A DNA stretch of 7,169 nucleotides from assembly GCA_964649265.1 (NCBI GenBank), contig CAZYPB010000067.1, positions 1 through 7,169 on the forward strand, written 5' to 3'. Both the position numbers and the translations under genes were made by a program. Shown piece after piece: positions 6,229 to 7,169 of this stretch (position 1 is its first letter; each line of letters opens with the position of its first letter). This stretch comes from CAZYPB01 sp964649265. GTDB taxonomy: Archaea; Micrarchaeota; Micrarchaeia; Burarchaeales; JAKAKT01. The notes below the pieces were generated by a model. It had not been told where the DNA came from, ran no database searches, and saw only the letters and a list, made by a program, of their open reading frames with translations.

Positions 6229-6743
6229 CCCGTATATCCCGTTGCTTGTTTGAATTGTTCTGGAGATGTTGGCTGATTTGGATAACTCCTTAGTTTCATA
6301 AGGTCCCTTTCCATCGAGCCTTTTGCATGCAGGTTTCTCTCTTCATCAATTGCCCTTTCCACTGCTGAGATCGTATCTGTTGCCCTCAGTTTCCTAAGAG
6401 CATACGTTGCTGAAGAGGTTACATCTGAGAACGTTGAACCTAGAAGTTCTGTTAGTTTTTTTATTGCTTGCTCTCTTTCAGAAAGTGTTGAGACGCTCCC
6501 AACTATCTCATTTGCGCCTGAGCAAAGAGCATGTCTGTCCGTTTTCCTTGAGAGCGAAACCATTGAGAATCTGAAGTTCTCATCCTGTGAAGGGGCATCC
6601 CTGAATAATTCTCCTGGGTTCATTTTTGGAGCCCATATCTTTCTTCCAGCAATTGTCTCAGAAACAGGTACTGTCTTTTTGAATCCTCCCCCATCATTGC
6701 TTGGGGCTAGATCTCTAGAAGTTCTTCTCATATTTTTATACAA
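6222..6743 (-). CDS. Small hypothetical protein with a HEAT-like C-terminal half
   Basis: I do not recognise this 173-residue protein. The TTG start at 6743 is chosen because GGGAGGTG lies 6 nt upstream and an in-frame TAG immediately precedes it. An ATG four codons later (6731) would sit 18 nt from that site. Residues 1-55 are rich in Gly, Pro, Ser and basic residues (G18-G-G20, KIWAPKMNPGELF at 35-47) and look largely unstructured. Residues about 86-152 are predicted helical, with alternating hydrophobics that resemble paired HEAT/PBS-lyase-type helices (SSATYALRKL at 110-119, ISAVERAIDEE at 125-135, MERDLMKLRS at 144-153). No catalytic motif, signal peptide or transmembrane helix is seen. 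A scaffold or protein-binding role would fit HEAT-like helices but is a guess. It is convergent with serA, with only 14 nt between stops, and has its own promoter, so it is probably not part of the serine operon. Confidence 0.72.
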   Translation of the reverse strand: MYKNMRRTSRDLAPSNDGGGFKKTVPVSETIAGRKIWAPKMNPGELFRDAPSQDENFRFSMVSLSRKTDRHALCSGANEIVGSVSTLSEREQAIKKLTELLGSTFSDVTSSATYALRKLRATDTISAVERAIDEERNLHAKGSMERDLMKLRSYPNQPTSPEQFKQATGYTGK

Positions 6744-6749
6744 CTACCA

Positions 6750-6757
6750 CACCTCCC
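6750..6757 (-). promoter_or_regulatory. Ribosome binding site supporting a TTG start
   Basis: Read on the minus strand, GGGAGGTG is followed by TGGTAG and then TTG (6743-6741). The spacing of 6 nt is ideal for TTG and poor for the ATG at 6731. Confidence 0.7.
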
Positions 6758-6796
6758 ATTCATAAGAATTAAGATTAAGTAAGGAACGGTATTTGT

Positions 6797-6809
6797 TATT
6801 AATATTTCG
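6797..6809 (-). promoter_or_regulatory. BRE plus TATA box of the HEAT-like gene
   Basis: On the minus strand, CGAAA (6809 to 6805) is directly followed by TATTAATA (6804 to 6797), a textbook archaeal BRE/TATA order. The transcription start is expected near 6775, giving a leader of about 30 nt that includes the ribosome binding site. It lies between the regulator's T-tracts and the gene, indicating a separate transcription unit. Confidence 0.65.
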
Positions 6810-6815
6810 GCCAAA

Positions 6816-6842
6816 AGGGGAAAAAAGTAATGAAAAAAACAA
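6816..6842 (-). terminator. U-rich terminator of the Lrp/AsnC gene
   Basis: Immediately after the regulator's TAA stop, the minus strand reads TTG followed by T7 (6839-6833) and, after a short spacer, T6 (6826-6821) and CCCC. Such paired oligo-T tracts without a strong hairpin are typical of archaeal transcription termination. Confidence 0.6.
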
Positions 6843-7169
6843 TTATGGCTCTTCCTTTGTTGTTTCGAAACATGCAATTGTAACTGTTCTGCTCACCCCC
6901 TCTGTTTCCCTAAGTTTATCGACAACCAGTTTCCCTATCTCTTCAATTGACTTCGCCCTTACCTTAAGAAGCATATCCCAGTCTCCTGCAAGTATGTGAA
7001 CCTCATATATGCTGGGTATTTTGGATATCTTCTCTGCAAGCTGCCTTTGAGTCAATTTTGAATGCTGATCATAGGAAGCGAGTATGAAGGCAGTTGTGTT
7101 CAGCCCCAGTTTTTTGTAATCTGGCATTATTGTGAATTTCCTAATAACGCCCTTGTCCTTCATCCTCTT
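6843..7169 (-). CDS. Lrp/AsnC-family transcriptional regulator, C-terminal part (N-terminus beyond window)
   Basis: The frame stays open through the right edge. The first visible residues, K-R-M-K-D-K-G-V-I-R-K-F, match the end of the winged helix-turn-helix of Lrp/AsnC proteins, so the ATG at 7163 is internal and most of the DNA-binding domain is missing from the window. The remaining 108 residues form the ligand-binding RAM (alpha-beta) domain, including KKLGLNTTAFIL and the typical AGDWDMLLKVR stretch where relatives have a G-[DE]-[YW]-D motif. Family members bind amino acids and form dimers or octamers that control amino-acid metabolism genes. The serine operon 0.6 kb away is an attractive but unproven target, and self-regulation is also common. 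It ends TAA, followed by T-tracts. Confidence 0.9.
   Translation of the reverse strand, partial: KRMKDKGVIRKFTIMPDYKKLGLNTTAFILASYDQHSKLTQRQLAEKISKIPSIYEVHILAGDWDMLLKVRAKSIEEIGKLVVDKLRETEGVSRTVTIACFETTKEEP

Noticed and set aside
6793..6999. Short plus-strand open frame over the Lrp/AsnC 3' end
   Set aside because: It is mostly antisense to the regulator, has a Ser/Leu-rich composition and no ribosome binding site or homology that I recognise.
7161..7163. ATG as the start of the Lrp/AsnC gene
   Set aside because: It falls at the end of the helix-turn-helix domain, and the frame continues beyond the right edge, so the gene is cut by the window rather than naturally short.

Overview
The window looks like a stretch of an archaeal chromosome. 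The evidence is the gene set (an MrfA/Hrq1-type helicase, a GyaR-type glyoxylate/hydroxypyruvate reductase, a short SerA and an Lrp/AsnC regulator), TATA-like boxes about 26 nt before probable start points, one strong BRE+TATA pair, GAGGTG-type ribosome binding sites, U-rich termination tracts and heavy use of AGA/AGG and ATA codons. A euryarchaeal or DPANN-type host is plausible, but the phylum cannot be fixed from this sequence. Coding density is very high, no intergenic gap exceeds about 100 bases, and I see no tRNA, rRNA, CRISPR array or mobile element.

Layout from left to right: (1) the 3' part of a superfamily 2 helicase with a cysteine-rich C-terminal zinc module (+, 5' end outside the window); (2) a complete GyaR-type D-2-hydroxyacid dehydrogenase (-), whose 3' end overlaps the helicase 3' end by 9 nt; (3) an 87-nt divergent intergenic region with a candidate promoter for each direction; (4) a tight three-gene operon (+): DUF1015-family protein, class V aminotransferase, short SerA, with both junctions exactly 9 nt; (5) a compact hairpin/T-tract terminator that looks bidirectional; (6) a small HEAT-like protein of unknown function (-, TTG start) with its own promoter; (7) the C-terminal part of an Lrp/AsnC-family regulator (-), cut by the right edge.

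The biological centre is serine/glycerate metabolism. SerA should oxidise 3-phosphoglycerate to 3-phosphohydroxypyruvate and the aminotransferase should convert it to phosphoserine, or hydroxypyruvate/glyoxylate to serine/glycine. The divergent GyaR acts on glyoxylate/hydroxypyruvate. No phosphoserine phosphatase is present in the window. The first gene of the operon belongs to the uncharacterised DUF1015 family and carries a conserved DGHHRY motif reminiscent of ParB/sulfiredoxin-fold proteins, a fold that includes known free-serine kinases. This makes it the best candidate for an undescribed function here. A second point is that the two dehydrogenases carry different cofactor loops: an acidic NAD-type residue in GyaR, and Ser-Arg-Ser in SerA, suggesting NADP(H).
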